From a bacterium (GTDB lineage Bacteria > Actinomycetota > Acidimicrobiia > Acidimicrobiales > Bin134): 8,231 nucleotides of DNA. Position numbers and translations under genes: made by a program. How positions within the stretch are numbered: position 1 is the first letter of the stretch; the number at the start of each line of letters is the position of its first letter. Under the pieces are notes generated by a model. The model saw only the letters and a list, made by a program, of their open reading frames with translations, did no database searches and had not been told where the DNA came from. Location of the stretch: positions 1 through 8,231 of the forward strand of contig JAPPKI010000324.1 of NCBI GenBank assembly GCA_028820035.1. The letters run 5' to 3'. Positions 1 to 6,679 of this stretch are shown one piece after another.

Positions 1-330
1 CAGCACATCGCCCTCTTCCAACCGGGAGAGGATGGCAGCCAGGTCGCCGGCTCGCTCCAACGCCGGGCCCGACGTGATGTGCAGCCCGGCCTCCATCTCG
101 GTGGCCACGATGTGGGCCAAGGTGGTCTTGCCCAAGCCGGGGGGGCCGGCGAACAGCAGATGGTCGGCTGGCTGAGACCGGGCCCGAGCCGCTCCCAGAA
201 TGATATGGAGGTGCTCCTTCAGCTCCCCTTGGCCCACGAACTCTTCCAATCGAGTAGGTCGCAGCCCGGCTTCGGCCCCCTCCTCCTCGGGGAGAGTGGT
301 TCCCGCCAACAGCTCTTCACGCTCGCTCAT
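1..330 (-). CDS. ruvB: Holliday junction branch-migration ATPase RuvB, N-terminal part (cut by window edge)
   Basis: RuvB is the AAA+ motor that forms hexameric rings on the arms of a RuvA-bound Holliday junction and pumps DNA to drive branch migration in recombinational repair. Only the first 110 residues are present; the family usually has about 340, so the rest, including Walker B, the sensors and the winged helix, lies beyond position 1. Visible are the family entry segment [12 protein letters not shown] (residues 23-34), the Walker A loop GPPGLGKTT (62-70) and the RuvB-typical [16 protein letters not shown] (86-101). ATG at 330 is chosen because it gives the usual short acidic leader before LRPxxL. 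There is no strong Shine-Dalgarno, only a G-rich stretch. It follows ruvA after 37 bases on the same strand, so it is probably the last of a ruvC-ruvA-ruvB operon. Nothing is odd in the part seen. Confidence 0.97.
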   Translation of the reverse strand, partial: MSEREELLAGTTLPEEEGAEAGLRPTRLEEFVGQGELKEHLHIILGAARARSQPADHLLFAGPPGLGKTTLAHIVATEMEAGLHITSGPALERAGDLAAILSRLEEGDVL

Positions 331-367
331 GGCCGCCCGCTTACGGCCGGATGCTCGTGGTCGGAAC

Positions 368-967
368 TCATGCCCGAGTGGCCAGGTGCTGGAGCGCTGC
401 CTTGAGCAGAGCGCCGGGGTCGTCGCCGGCCGGCAGGGACTGGATGGCACCGCTGATCTCCTCGGCGCCATAGCCCAGCTCGGCCAGAGCTTGACGCACC
501 TCGCTGCGGGCATCGGGCGGCCCGGCGGACGGTTCACTGGATGCCACCGCAGTGGTCACGTCGCCGATATCGAGGCGGGACTTGAGCTCCACGAGCAGCC
601 GAGTGGCGGTCTTTTTGCCCACACCGGGAATGAGACACAGGGCGTCGATGTCGTCGGTGGCCAGGATGGCGGCGAGCGCCTCCGGCCGGTGGACCGACAG
701 GATGGCCATAGCCAGCGCCGGGCCCACCCCGTGGGCCGACAGCAGCGCCTCGAACGTCCGCCGCTCCTCAGGAGTCACGAACCCGTAGAGGGTTTGGGCG
801 TCCTCTCGGATGTGGTGGTGGATATACAGCAGCGCTTCTTGGCCCGGTTCGCCCAGGGCGACAGCGGTCTCCGGCGAGACGGTGACCCGATAACCGATCC
901 CGGCGATCTCCAGCATGACCTCCTCCCCGTTACGCAAAACGAGCGTGCCCCGCAGCAGCCCGATCAC
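368..967 (-). CDS. ruvA: Holliday junction-binding protein RuvA
   Basis: RuvA binds four-way DNA junctions as a tetramer, holds them in the square-planar form and loads RuvB rings for branch migration. The 199-residue product has normal family length. Domain I (about 1-63) is the OB-fold starting MIGLLRG and ending near [10 protein letters not shown]. Domain II (about 64-135) carries two helix-hairpin-helix motifs, [12 protein letters not shown] (75-86) and [12 protein letters not shown] (110-121), which contact the phosphate backbone. A flexible linker (about 136-152) leads to domain III (about 153-197), the RuvB-binding region. The start is GTG at 967; it overlaps the ruvC stop by four bases (GTGA, 964-967), suggesting translation coupled to ruvC. 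There is no clear Shine-Dalgarno, consistent with reinitiation. No missing motif is seen. Confidence 0.97.
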   Translation of the reverse strand: MIGLLRGTLVLRNGEEVMLEIAGIGYRVTVSPETAVALGEPGQEALLYIHHHIREDAQTLYGFVTPEERRTFEALLSAHGVGPALAMAILSVHRPEALAAILATDDIDALCLIPGVGKKTATRLLVELKSRLDIGDVTTAVASSEPSAGPPDARSEVRQALAELGYGAEEISGAIQSLPAGDDPGALLKAALQHLATRA

Positions 968-1461
968 ACCGCGGCCTGGATGCTAGATCGGGTCGGGGCG
1001 TGGGCCAGATGACAAAGGGCTACCGCCACCGCGTCAGAGGCGTCTGCTGGCTTCAGGGGCTGGGGAAGCCCCAGCAAGGTCTGCACCATCTTGCCCATCT
1101 GGTCTTTGTCGGCACCGCCCCAGCCGGTTACCGCCTTCTTGATCTGCGTGGGCGAGTACTCGAATACCTCGGCGCCCGCGCCCACCCCCGCCCCCAAGGC
1201 TAAAACCCTGGCCTGGCCCACCCCCATGGCGGTACGGACATTCACCTGGAACAGCACCTGCTCGATGGCCACCGCATCTGGGTTGTATGCGTCCATCAGT
1301 TCGGCCAGCTCGTTTTGCAGTTCATACAGCCGTCGGGGGATGGGATCGTCTTTGTCGGTGCGGATGATTCCGGCGGCCACGGCCTCGGTGGCGCGGCCCC
1401 TTTGGCGGATAACGCCGTAGCCGCAGCGCGACAGGCCGGGATCGATCCCCATCACCAGCAT
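964..1461 (-). CDS. ruvC: Holliday junction resolvase RuvC
   Basis: RuvC is the dimeric, metal-dependent endonuclease of the RNase H-like fold that cuts Holliday junctions symmetrically after RuvAB branch migration. With ATG at 1461 the product is 165 residues, near the family norm. The four acidic catalytic residues are visible: D7 in MGIDPGLSRCGYG, E67 in AIEQVLF, and D140 and D143 in ADASDAVAVALCH, closely matching E. coli D7/E66/D138/D141. An in-frame TTG lies nine bases upstream (1470). I prefer ATG because it gives MLVMGIDPG, like the mycobacterial protein, and because it sits seven bases after a TAGTTT -10 element that includes part of that TTG codon. It heads the ruvC-ruvA-ruvB operon and is divergent from queA. 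The upstream TGTCG-N11-TAGTTT element suggests DNA-damage induction. Confidence 0.96.
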   Translation of the reverse strand: MLVMGIDPGLSRCGYGVIRQRGRATEAVAAGIIRTDKDDPIPRRLYELQNELAELMDAYNPDAVAIEQVLFQVNVRTAMGVGQARVLALGAGVGAGAEVFEYSPTQIKKAVTGWGGADKDQMGKMVQTLLGLPQPLKPADASDAVAVALCHLAHAPTRSSIQAAV

Positions 1462-1490
1462 CAGCCCCAAACTATCGGGCGGGTACGACA
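1462..1490 (-). promoter_or_regulatory. Putative leaderless, DNA-damage-type promoter of ruvCAB
   Basis: Read on the minus strand, TGTCG (1490-1486) is followed by 11 bases, then TAGTTT (1474-1469), then seven bases, then the ruvC ATG (1461). TGTCR-N11-TANNNT is the core of the mycobacterial RecA-independent damage promoter (consensus tTGTCRgtg-N8-TAnnnT), which PafBC activates. The outer, weaker positions do not match (C for the first t, TAC for gtg). The spacing from -10 to ATG puts the transcription start at or next to the start codon, hence a leaderless mRNA. No LexA-type palindrome is seen. The element is seen in the sequence; the regulation is inferred. Confidence 0.55.
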
Positions 1491-1517
1491 GTTTTCGGGA
1501 TACGCGCGCCGGTCGGG

Positions 1518-1529
1518 TAGAAACTCCCC
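1518..1529 (+). promoter_or_regulatory. Possible -10 element of the queA-tgt unit
   Basis: TAGAAA (1518-1523) lies six bases before the queA ATG. It resembles the actinobacterial TANNNT -10 except for the last base, and its position would again give a leaderless or nearly leaderless transcript. No good -35 hexamer and no Shine-Dalgarno are seen in the 68-base region shared with the divergent ruvC promoter. On its own this is weak; it gains support from similar elements before ruvC, yajC and apt. Confidence 0.3.
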
Positions 1530-2534
1530 ATGCGGACTGAGGAGCTTCACTACGAGCTGTCTGAAGCCGCTATCGCCCAGCAACCGGCCGAGCCCCGCGA
1601 CAGCTCCCGATTGCTGGTGGACCGAGGGCCCGCCGCTCCTCCCGAGCATCGCTTGACCCGTGACCTGCCCGATCTCTTGAGCCCTGGCGACGTGCTGGTG
1701 GTGAACGACAGCCGGGTTATGAGCGCCCGACTGCGCCTCCGCAAGGCCACCGGTGGCCAAGTGGAGGTTTTGTTGCTGGAACCGGGAGATGGCGGCTGGT
1801 GGAGCGCCTTGGTGCGGCCGGGCCGGCGGGTGCGGCCGGGTGCTGAGCTGTGGTTCGAAGAGCAGCCCGTCTTGGAGGTGGGGGGGCGAATCGGCGACGA
1901 CGGAAGGCGGTGGGTGAAGCCGATTGGCGACGCCAATGCCCTCATGGATCGAGCCGGGGAAGTGCCGCTTCCCCCCTATGTCACCGAGGAGTTGGCCGAC
2001 GTCGAGCGCTACCAGACGGTCTATGCCGATCGGCCGGTGTCGGCTGCCGCGCCCACCGCGGGGCTCCACTTCACCCCAGCGGTGCTAGACCGCTGCCGGT
2101 CGGCTGGGGCCAGGGTGTGCCAGCTGGAATTGGCCGTGGGTAAGGCCACGTTTACCCCGGTGATGGCAGATGAGCTCGACGACCACGTCATGCACACCGA
2201 GACGTACCGGATCCCCGACGCCACGCTGACCGCCTGCGTCCGGGCTGAGCGGGTGGTAGCGGTGGGCACAACCGTGGTGCGGGCGCTGGAATCGGCCGCG
2301 GCCACCGGATCGGCCAGTGGCTCTACCGATCTGTTCATCAAGCCGGGACACCAGTTCGCGGTGGTGGACGCCATGCTCACCAACTTCCATCTGCCCCGGT
2401 CCAGTCTCCTGGCCCTCTTGGCTGCCTTCGTGGGCCCCCGCTGGCGCGATCTCTATGCCACGGCCTTGGCCGAGGGATACCGCTTTCTTTCTCTTGGGGA
2501 TGCCATGTTCTGCACTAGAAATCCAGGGCAGTGA
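1530..2534 (+). CDS. queA: S-adenosylmethionine:tRNA ribosyltransferase-isomerase QueA
   Basis: QueA transfers and isomerises the ribosyl group of S-adenosylmethionine onto preQ1 at tRNA position 34, making epoxyqueuosine, the step after Tgt. The 334-residue length is normal. Family signatures: NDSRVMSARL (59-68), GEVPLPPYV (143-151), ERYQTVYADRP (159-169), AAPTAGLHF (173-181), DDHVMHTETY (217-226), AVGTTVVRALES (244-255), VDAMLTNFHLPRSSL (279-293) and the C-terminal LSLGDAMF (320-327). One usually well-conserved stretch, HVGxGTF, reads AVGKATF here (202-208), losing the histidine and a glycine; the NDTRVIPARL-type motif has Ser for Pro. ATG at 1530 is chosen because MRTEELHYEL matches the family N-terminus. 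It overlaps tgt by four bases (GTGA), so the two are probably co-translated. Identity is secure; whether the substitutions affect activity is unknown. Confidence 0.96.
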   Translation: MRTEELHYELSEAAIAQQPAEPRDSSRLLVDRGPAAPPEHRLTRDLPDLLSPGDVLVVNDSRVMSARLRLRKATGGQVEVLLLEPGDGGWWSALVRPGRRVRPGAELWFEEQPVLEVGGRIGDDGRRWVKPIGDANALMDRAGEVPLPPYVTEELADVERYQTVYADRPVSAAAPTAGLHFTPAVLDRCRSAGARVCQLELAVGKATFTPVMADELDDHVMHTETYRIPDATLTACVRAERVVAVGTTVVRALESAAATGSASGSTDLFIKPGHQFAVVDAMLTNFHLPRSSLLALLAAFVGPRWRDLYATALAEGYRFLSLGDAMFCTRNPGQ

Positions 2535-3640
2535 CTCTCCAATTCCACGTGTTGGCTCAAGACGGGCAGGCCCGCAAAGGCCGTATCACCACGCCGAGGA
2601 GCTCGTTCACCACTCCGTGCTTCATGCCGGTGGGCACCCGGGCCGCGGTCCGCACCCTCGATACCAGCGACCTTGAGGCTCTCAATCCTCCAGTGGTGCT
2701 GGCCAACACCTACCACCTGATGATGAGGCCTGGTCCCGAGGTAGTGGAGCAAATGGGCGGCGTCCACGGTTTCACCGGCTGGTCGGGCCATGTGCTCACC
2801 GACTCCGGCGGCTTCCAGGTGTTCTCCTTGGATCCCAAAGTGGACGACGACGGCGCCACGTTCCGGTCGACTTACGACGGCACTTCCCACCGCTTCACCG
2901 CCGAGCGGGTGGTGGACGTTCAGCTCCAGCTTGGATCCGACATCCAAATGGTCCTCGACGTGTGCCCGCCATCGGAAGCCCCTGCATCGGTCCAGCGTCA
3001 AGCGGTGGATCGCACCGCGAACTGGGCGGACCGAGCCCGTCGCCGCTTTCTGGAAGTGGATGGGCACGAAGCCGGTGCCAACCAGTTCGGCATCGTCCAG
3101 GGCGGCATCAACCTCGACCTGCGGGCCGAGAGCGCGGCCCGCACCATAGAAGTGGGATTCGACGGCTATGCAGTGGGCGGACTTTCGGTGGGGGAGAGCC
3201 CCGAGCAGATGATGGCTGCGCTGGCCGCCACCGCCCCGCTTCTGCCCCACGATCAGCCCCGCTACTTCATGGGGCTGGGCGACCCCATCGGGCTGCTGGA
3301 ATGCGTGGCCCTGGGCGTGGACATGTTCGACTGCGTGCTGCCCACCCGGCTGGCCCGCCACGGCACCGCTCTCACCTGGGAGGGCCGACTCAACCTCGGC
3401 AACTCATCGCTCGCCACCGATGACCGGCCCGTCGATCCCCGCTTTCCGGCCAGTCCGGCTGCCCGATACTCGCGGGCCTACCTCCGCCACCTGTTCAACG
3501 TGGACGAGCCTTCGGCGGCCCGAATGCTCACCCTCCACAACGTGGCCTGGCTGTTGGCCCTCATGGAGGAGGCTCAAGACGCCATCGTGACCGGCACCCT
3601 TGACCGTTTGATCGCCAAGACGGCCGAGGCGTGGGGCTGA
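2531..3640 (+). CDS. tgt: tRNA-guanine(34) transglycosylase Tgt lacking the zinc-site cysteines
   Basis: Bacterial Tgt swaps guanine 34 of GUN-anticodon tRNAs for preQ1, giving QueA its substrate. The 369-residue TIM-barrel protein shows TDSGGFQVFSL (90-100, general-acid Asp91), FGIVQGG (186-192), YAVGGLSVGE (213-222), RYFMGLGDP (244-252) and MFDCVLPTR (265-273), with Asp267 as the expected nucleophile. The zinc site is broken. The family pattern DPxCxCxxCxxYSRAYL reads DPRFPASPAARYSRAYL here (302-318): Phe305, Ala307 and Ala310 replace the three cysteine ligands. The fourth ligand, His336 in LHNVAW, stays at the usual 26-residue distance. The substrate-pocket FDEC motif is LDVC (142-145), keeping Asp143 and Cys145. 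GTG at 2531 overlaps the queA stop. Family and neighbour are clear; zinc binding and normal activity are in doubt. Confidence 0.93.
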   Translation: MTLQFHVLAQDGQARKGRITTPRSSFTTPCFMPVGTRAAVRTLDTSDLEALNPPVVLANTYHLMMRPGPEVVEQMGGVHGFTGWSGHVLTDSGGFQVFSLDPKVDDDGATFRSTYDGTSHRFTAERVVDVQLQLGSDIQMVLDVCPPSEAPASVQRQAVDRTANWADRARRRFLEVDGHEAGANQFGIVQGGINLDLRAESAARTIEVGFDGYAVGGLSVGESPEQMMAALAATAPLLPHDQPRYFMGLGDPIGLLECVALGVDMFDCVLPTRLARHGTALTWEGRLNLGNSSLATDDRPVDPRFPASPAARYSRAYLRHLFNVDEPSAARMLTLHNVAWLLALMEEAQDAIVTGTLDRLIAKTAEAWG

Positions 3641-3645
3641 GTTAT

Positions 3646-3662
3646 TCGGCCAGGCCCGCCGA
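3646..3662 (+). other. Small hairpin just after tgt
   Basis: TCGGC (3646-3650) and GCCGA (3658-3662) are perfect complements around a seven-base loop, six bases after the tgt stop codon. No run of T follows, so it does not qualify as a standard intrinsic terminator; at most it could protect an mRNA 3' end or attenuate readthrough into yajC. Five base pairs can arise by chance in GC-rich DNA. Confidence 0.25.
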
Positions 3663-3669
3663 GTCGTCT

Positions 3670-3693
3670 CCTAGCTAGGTCTTCCGGTAGAAT
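3670..3693 (+). promoter_or_regulatory. Putative yajC-secDF promoter with a 10-bp palindrome
   Basis: TAGAAT (3688-3693) fits the TANNNT -10 consensus and ends eight bases before the yajC TTG start, which predicts a leaderless transcript. No TTGACA-like -35 is seen at 17-18 bases. The perfect palindrome CCTAGCTAGG (3670-3679) lies just upstream of the -10, about -32 to -23 from the expected start site, where a bound repressor could block polymerase. The -10 call rests on position and on similar elements in this window; the operator idea is speculative. Confidence 0.4.
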
Positions 3694-3701
3694 TCTGAGC
3701 C

Positions 3702-4007
3702 TTGGAGATCCTCCCGCTTCTGCTTTTGATGTTCGTCGCCATGTATTTCTTCATGGTGCGCCCCCAGCAGAAAAAAGCGCGCCTACACCGCGAGCTGCTC
3801 GAATCTCTGGATGTGGGTGACGAGGTGATCACCGCATCGGGCCTCTACGGGATGATCACCGATTTCGACGGTGGCACTGTGTTCATCGAGATCTCTGATG
3901 GCGTTGAAATCAAGATCAGCCGCGACACCATCGCCAACAAGGTCGTGTACTCCTCCGACGTCGATGGCGACGACGAGGGCCAGGGCCCTCTGATGAGCGG
4001 CGACTAG
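3702..4007 (+). CDS. yajC: Sec translocase accessory membrane protein YajC
   Basis: YajC is a small single-span membrane protein that associates with SecD and SecF and the SecYEG channel during protein export. The 101-residue product has one N-terminal membrane segment (about residues 3-18, ILPLLLLMFVAMYFFM), then the family's VRPQQKK turn (19-25), and a cytoplasmic domain with LDVGDEVITASGLYG (36-50). It ends in an acidic tail rich in Asp and Glu. TTG at 3702 is used because an in-frame TGA at 3696-3698 closes the frame upstream and the next start, ATG at 3729, would cut off half of the membrane helix. There is no Shine-Dalgarno; a TAGAAT -10 eight bases upstream suggests leaderless translation. 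secD starts 18 bases downstream. Confidence 0.94.
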   Translation: MEILPLLLLMFVAMYFFMVRPQQKKARLHRELLESLDVGDEVITASGLYGMITDFDGGTVFIEISDGVEIKISRDTIANKVVYSSDVDGDDEGQGPLMSGD

Positions 4008-4025
4008 TCGCATTCCCCAGCAACA

Positions 4026-5579
4026 ATGAGCCGCCGGTCGCTGGTCTCGCTTGTCTTCATTCTGGCCTTGGCAGCCGGTTTGCTGGCCGTCTCGCTGGCC
4101 GTAGGCAACCGACCCCTCCTGGGCCTCGACCTGAAGGGCGGGGTCGAAGTGGTGCTGGTGCCCGAGGACGACCCCGACCGGCCGGTGGCCATCACCCAGG
4201 GTGACCTTGACACCGCGGTCAGCATCATCCGAGACCGCATCGACGGACTCGGGGTGGCCGAGCCCGACGTAACCCGCCAAGGCCGCCGGGTGGTGGTCCA
4301 GCTTCCCGGCATCAGCGATCAGCAGCGGGCCATCGACATCGTGGGCCAGACCGCCGAGCTGCGGTTCCGCCCGGTGTGCGCCGAGCTGTTTGCCGAGCCG
4401 TTTGCGCTCCCTGATTCTGAGGGAAATGCCGAGGTGCCCCTGGCGCCACAGCTGCCCGATCCCGTTCTGGACGAGCGGGGGCTGGCCCCGTGCCCCTCAG
4501 GGATCGACTACAACATCCTGGAGACATCCACGTCGGCCGAAGACGAACTCAACCGCTTTGTGGTTCTGCCCGAGCGGGACGCCAACGGCCAGGTCACCAG
4601 CCGACTGCTGCTCGGCCCGTCGGCGCTCACCGGTGCGGGGCTCTCGGGGGCTGACAGCTCCTATCGAAACGAGTTCGTGGTGGACGCCACCTTCAAGGGC
4701 GGCGATGAAGGGGCCGATAAGTTCGACGAGATCGCCATCGAGTGCTTCTCCGGCACCGCCTACTGCCCACCCGGCGCCGAAGGGCGCGGCCGGCTGGCCA
4801 TCGTGGTCGACGGCAACGTGAGATCGGCACCGGTGGTGAACGCGGCCAACTTCGACGGCCAAGTGGTCATCTCCGGACGATTCTCCGAGCAGGAGGCCGA
4901 TGACCTGGCACTGGTGCTGCGCTATGGCGCGCTGCCCATCGAGTTCCAAGATCCCACCGACCCCCAGAGCGACAGCACCAGCCGGGCCGTGTCGGCCACC
5001 ATCGGGGGCGACTCCTTGCGGGCCGGGATTATCGCCGGCATCGTCGGGCTGGCGCTGGTGTTCTTGTACATGGTGGGCATGTACCGCCTGTTGGGCCTGG
5101 TTGCCATGTTGAGCCTGGGGGTGTCGGCCACCCTGTTATGGGTGATCGTGGCCTGGCTGGGCGAGACCCAGGATCTGGCCCTGACCCTGGCCGGAGTCAC
5201 CGGCCTCATCGTGGCGATCGGTGTGTCGCTGGACTCCAACGTGGTCTACTTCGAGCACCTCAAAGAGGATGTGGCCACCGGTCGGATGCTGAGATCGTCG
5301 CTGGAGCAATCTTTCTCGGCGGCGTTTCGGACCATCTTCAGAGCCAACTTCGCCTCACTCATCGCCGCGGTCATCTTGTACTGGCTCTCGGCCGGGTCGG
5401 TTCGCGGCTTCGCCCTGATGCTGGGCTTGGCCTCGGTGCTCGACCTGGTGGCCACCTACTTCTTCCTGCGGCCCTGCGCGCAGTTGATGGCTCGGTCGCC
5501 AAGCCTGATGGCCCATCCCCACCGCCTCGGCCTGCCCACTAGGGAAGAGGCCATGTCTGCGGGAGTCGAGCCATCATGA
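4026..5579 (+). CDS. secD: Protein translocase subunit SecD
   Basis: SecD works with SecF beside SecYEG, using the proton gradient to help pull exported proteins out on the far side of the membrane. The 517-residue product has the RND-type layout: membrane segment 1 (about 5-27), the LLGLDLKGGVEV motif (31-42), a large extracytoplasmic domain (about 43-330), then five more membrane segments (about 332-351, 354-376, 385-410, 437-456, 460-482). The membrane motif TLAGVTGLIVAIG (387-399) followed by SLDSNVVYFEHLKED (401-415) keeps Asp403, the counterpart of the Asp needed for proton-driven function in E. coli SecD. Its form (LAG, DSxVVxFE) resembles actinobacterial rather than proteobacterial SecD. 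An insert (about 115-220) separates parts of the outer domain. ATG at 4026 lacks a Shine-Dalgarno; the stop overlaps secF as ATGA. Confidence 0.96.
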   Translation: MSRRSLVSLVFILALAAGLLAVSLAVGNRPLLGLDLKGGVEVVLVPEDDPDRPVAITQGDLDTAVSIIRDRIDGLGVAEPDVTRQGRRVVVQLPGISDQQRAIDIVGQTAELRFRPVCAELFAEPFALPDSEGNAEVPLAPQLPDPVLDERGLAPCPSGIDYNILETSTSAEDELNRFVVLPERDANGQVTSRLLLGPSALTGAGLSGADSSYRNEFVVDATFKGGDEGADKFDEIAIECFSGTAYCPPGAEGRGRLAIVVDGNVRSAPVVNAANFDGQVVISGRFSEQEADDLALVLRYGALPIEFQDPTDPQSDSTSRAVSATIGGDSLRAGIIAGIVGLALVFLYMVGMYRLLGLVAMLSLGVSATLLWVIVAWLGETQDLALTLAGVTGLIVAIGVSLDSNVVYFEHLKEDVATGRMLRSSLEQSFSAAFRTIFRANFASLIAAVILYWLSAGSVRGFALMLGLASVLDLVATYFFLRPCAQLMARSPSLMAHPHRLGLPTREEAMSAGVEPS

Positions 5580-6679
5580 GTCGCCTCCAGCGCCTGTGGC
5601 GCAACCAGACCCAGGTGGACTTCCCCGTGTTGTGGAAGACCACCCTGAAAGTGTCCGCCGCTCTGATTCTCATCAGCGCCATAGCCCTGTTGGTGCGGGG
5701 GGTAAATCTGGGCATCGAGTTCGAGGGCGGCACGGTATGGGAGGCCTCCGCACCCGATGTGTCCACCGCGGATGTGCGCGACGCCCTGCGGGGCGTGGGC
5801 CAAGCCGACGCCAAGATCCAATTCGTCGGCGTTGATGTGCTGCGGGTTCGGGCCGAGTTGGACGCCACCGACGCCACCAGCGTCGCCCAGGTGTCTCTGG
5901 CTTTGGCCAACCTCATCGGCCAAACGGTCGACGACGTCAGCTTCAACTCCATTAGCGCGTCGTGGGGCAGTGAGATCACTAGCAAGGCCGTACGAGCGCT
6001 GATCGTGTTCTTCATCGTGGTGGCCATCTACATCACGCTGACGTTGGAGTGGCGGATGGCTCTGGCCGCCCTGGTGGCGGTGGCCCACGACATCGTCATC
6101 ACCGTGGGCATCTATGCCCTGTTCCAGTTCGAGGTGACTCCGGCCACGGTGATCGCCTTCCTCACCATCATGGGGTACTCCCTGTACGACACCTTGGTGG
6201 TGTTTGACAAGAATCGCGACTACCAGCGTCGCTCGGCACTGGTAGGGCGGGCCACCTACACCCGGATCATGAACTCGGCGCTCAACACGGTGCTCCTGCG
6301 GTCGGTGAACACCACCATTACCTCGGTGCTGCCGGTGCTGTCGATGCTGGTGATCGGAACGCTGGTGCTGGGCGCGGTCACCTTGGCCGAGTTTGCCGTG
6401 GCCCTGCTCATCGGCTTGCTGGTGGGCACCTATTCGTCGCTGTTCGTGGCCGCGCCGGCGGCGGCTTGGATGAAGGAGCGCCAGCCTGAGTTCGTGGAGC
6501 AGCGGGAGCGCTTGGAGGCCCGGGCCCAGTCCCGGGGTGCCACCGTGCAAGACGTGGAGGAAGTGGCGGTGGGACCGTCATCGCCCGCCCCGGCGCCGTC
6601 GGCGGATCGCCCGACCCGCCAGCCATCGCAGCCGGGCACGGCCATCCCACCCCGACCCCGAAAGCGCAAGCGGCGCTGA
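5576..6679 (+). CDS. secF: Protein translocase subunit SecF
   Basis: SecF pairs with SecD in the proton-driven export accessory complex. The 367-residue product has membrane segment 1 (about 23-43), the motif [13 protein letters not shown] (44-56), a short extracytoplasmic domain (to about 135) and five further segments (about 138-157, 162-184, 188-210, 247-268, 271-295). The hallmark segment [16 protein letters not shown] (200-215) carries Asp205 and Asp211. The C-terminal tail after residue 300 is a charged helix, then a Pro/Ala-rich low-complexity stretch, ending in the very basic PRKRKRR. ATG at 5576 overlaps the secD stop (ATGA), with GGAG ten bases upstream. The last codons and the stop lie inside the first copy of a 39-bp tandem repeat; removing either copy would leave the protein unchanged. 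Confidence 0.96.
   Translation: MSRLQRLWRNQTQVDFPVLWKTTLKVSAALILISAIALLVRGVNLGIEFEGGTVWEASAPDVSTADVRDALRGVGQADAKIQFVGVDVLRVRAELDATDATSVAQVSLALANLIGQTVDDVSFNSISASWGSEITSKAVRALIVFFIVVAIYITLTLEWRMALAALVAVAHDIVITVGIYALFQFEVTPATVIAFLTIMGYSLYDTLVVFDKNRDYQRRSALVGRATYTRIMNSALNTVLLRSVNTTITSVLPVLSMLVIGTLVLGAVTLAEFAVALLIGLLVGTYSSLFVAAPAAAWMKERQPEFVEQRERLEARAQSRGATVQDVEEVAVGPSSPAPAPSADRPTRQPSQPGTAIPPRPRKRKRR

Noticed and set aside
1468..1470. TTG at 1470 as the ruvC start
   Set aside because: It is in frame but its bases overlap the TAGTTT -10 element; ATG at 1461 has the right -10 spacing and gives the normal N-terminus.
1462..1529. LexA/SOS box in the ruvC-queA intergenic region
   Set aside because: No CGAAC-N4-GTTCG-like palindrome is present. 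CGACAGTTTTCG (1486-1497) has CGA/TCG ends but wrong spacing and core; its TGTCG is better explained by the PafBC-type motif.
2453..3361. Long open frame on the minus strand opposite tgt
   Set aside because: Antisense to tgt, low-complexity His/Gly/Arg-rich translation, no start signals or family motifs.
3646..3662. Intrinsic terminator after tgt
   Set aside because: Only a five-pair stem with no following T run; kept as a low-confidence hairpin, not a terminator.
5456..6550. Long open frame on the minus strand opposite secF
   Set aside because: It lies antisense to a clear secF with intact motifs; its product is His/Gln/Gly-rich with no recognisable domain, typical of shadow frames in GC-rich DNA.
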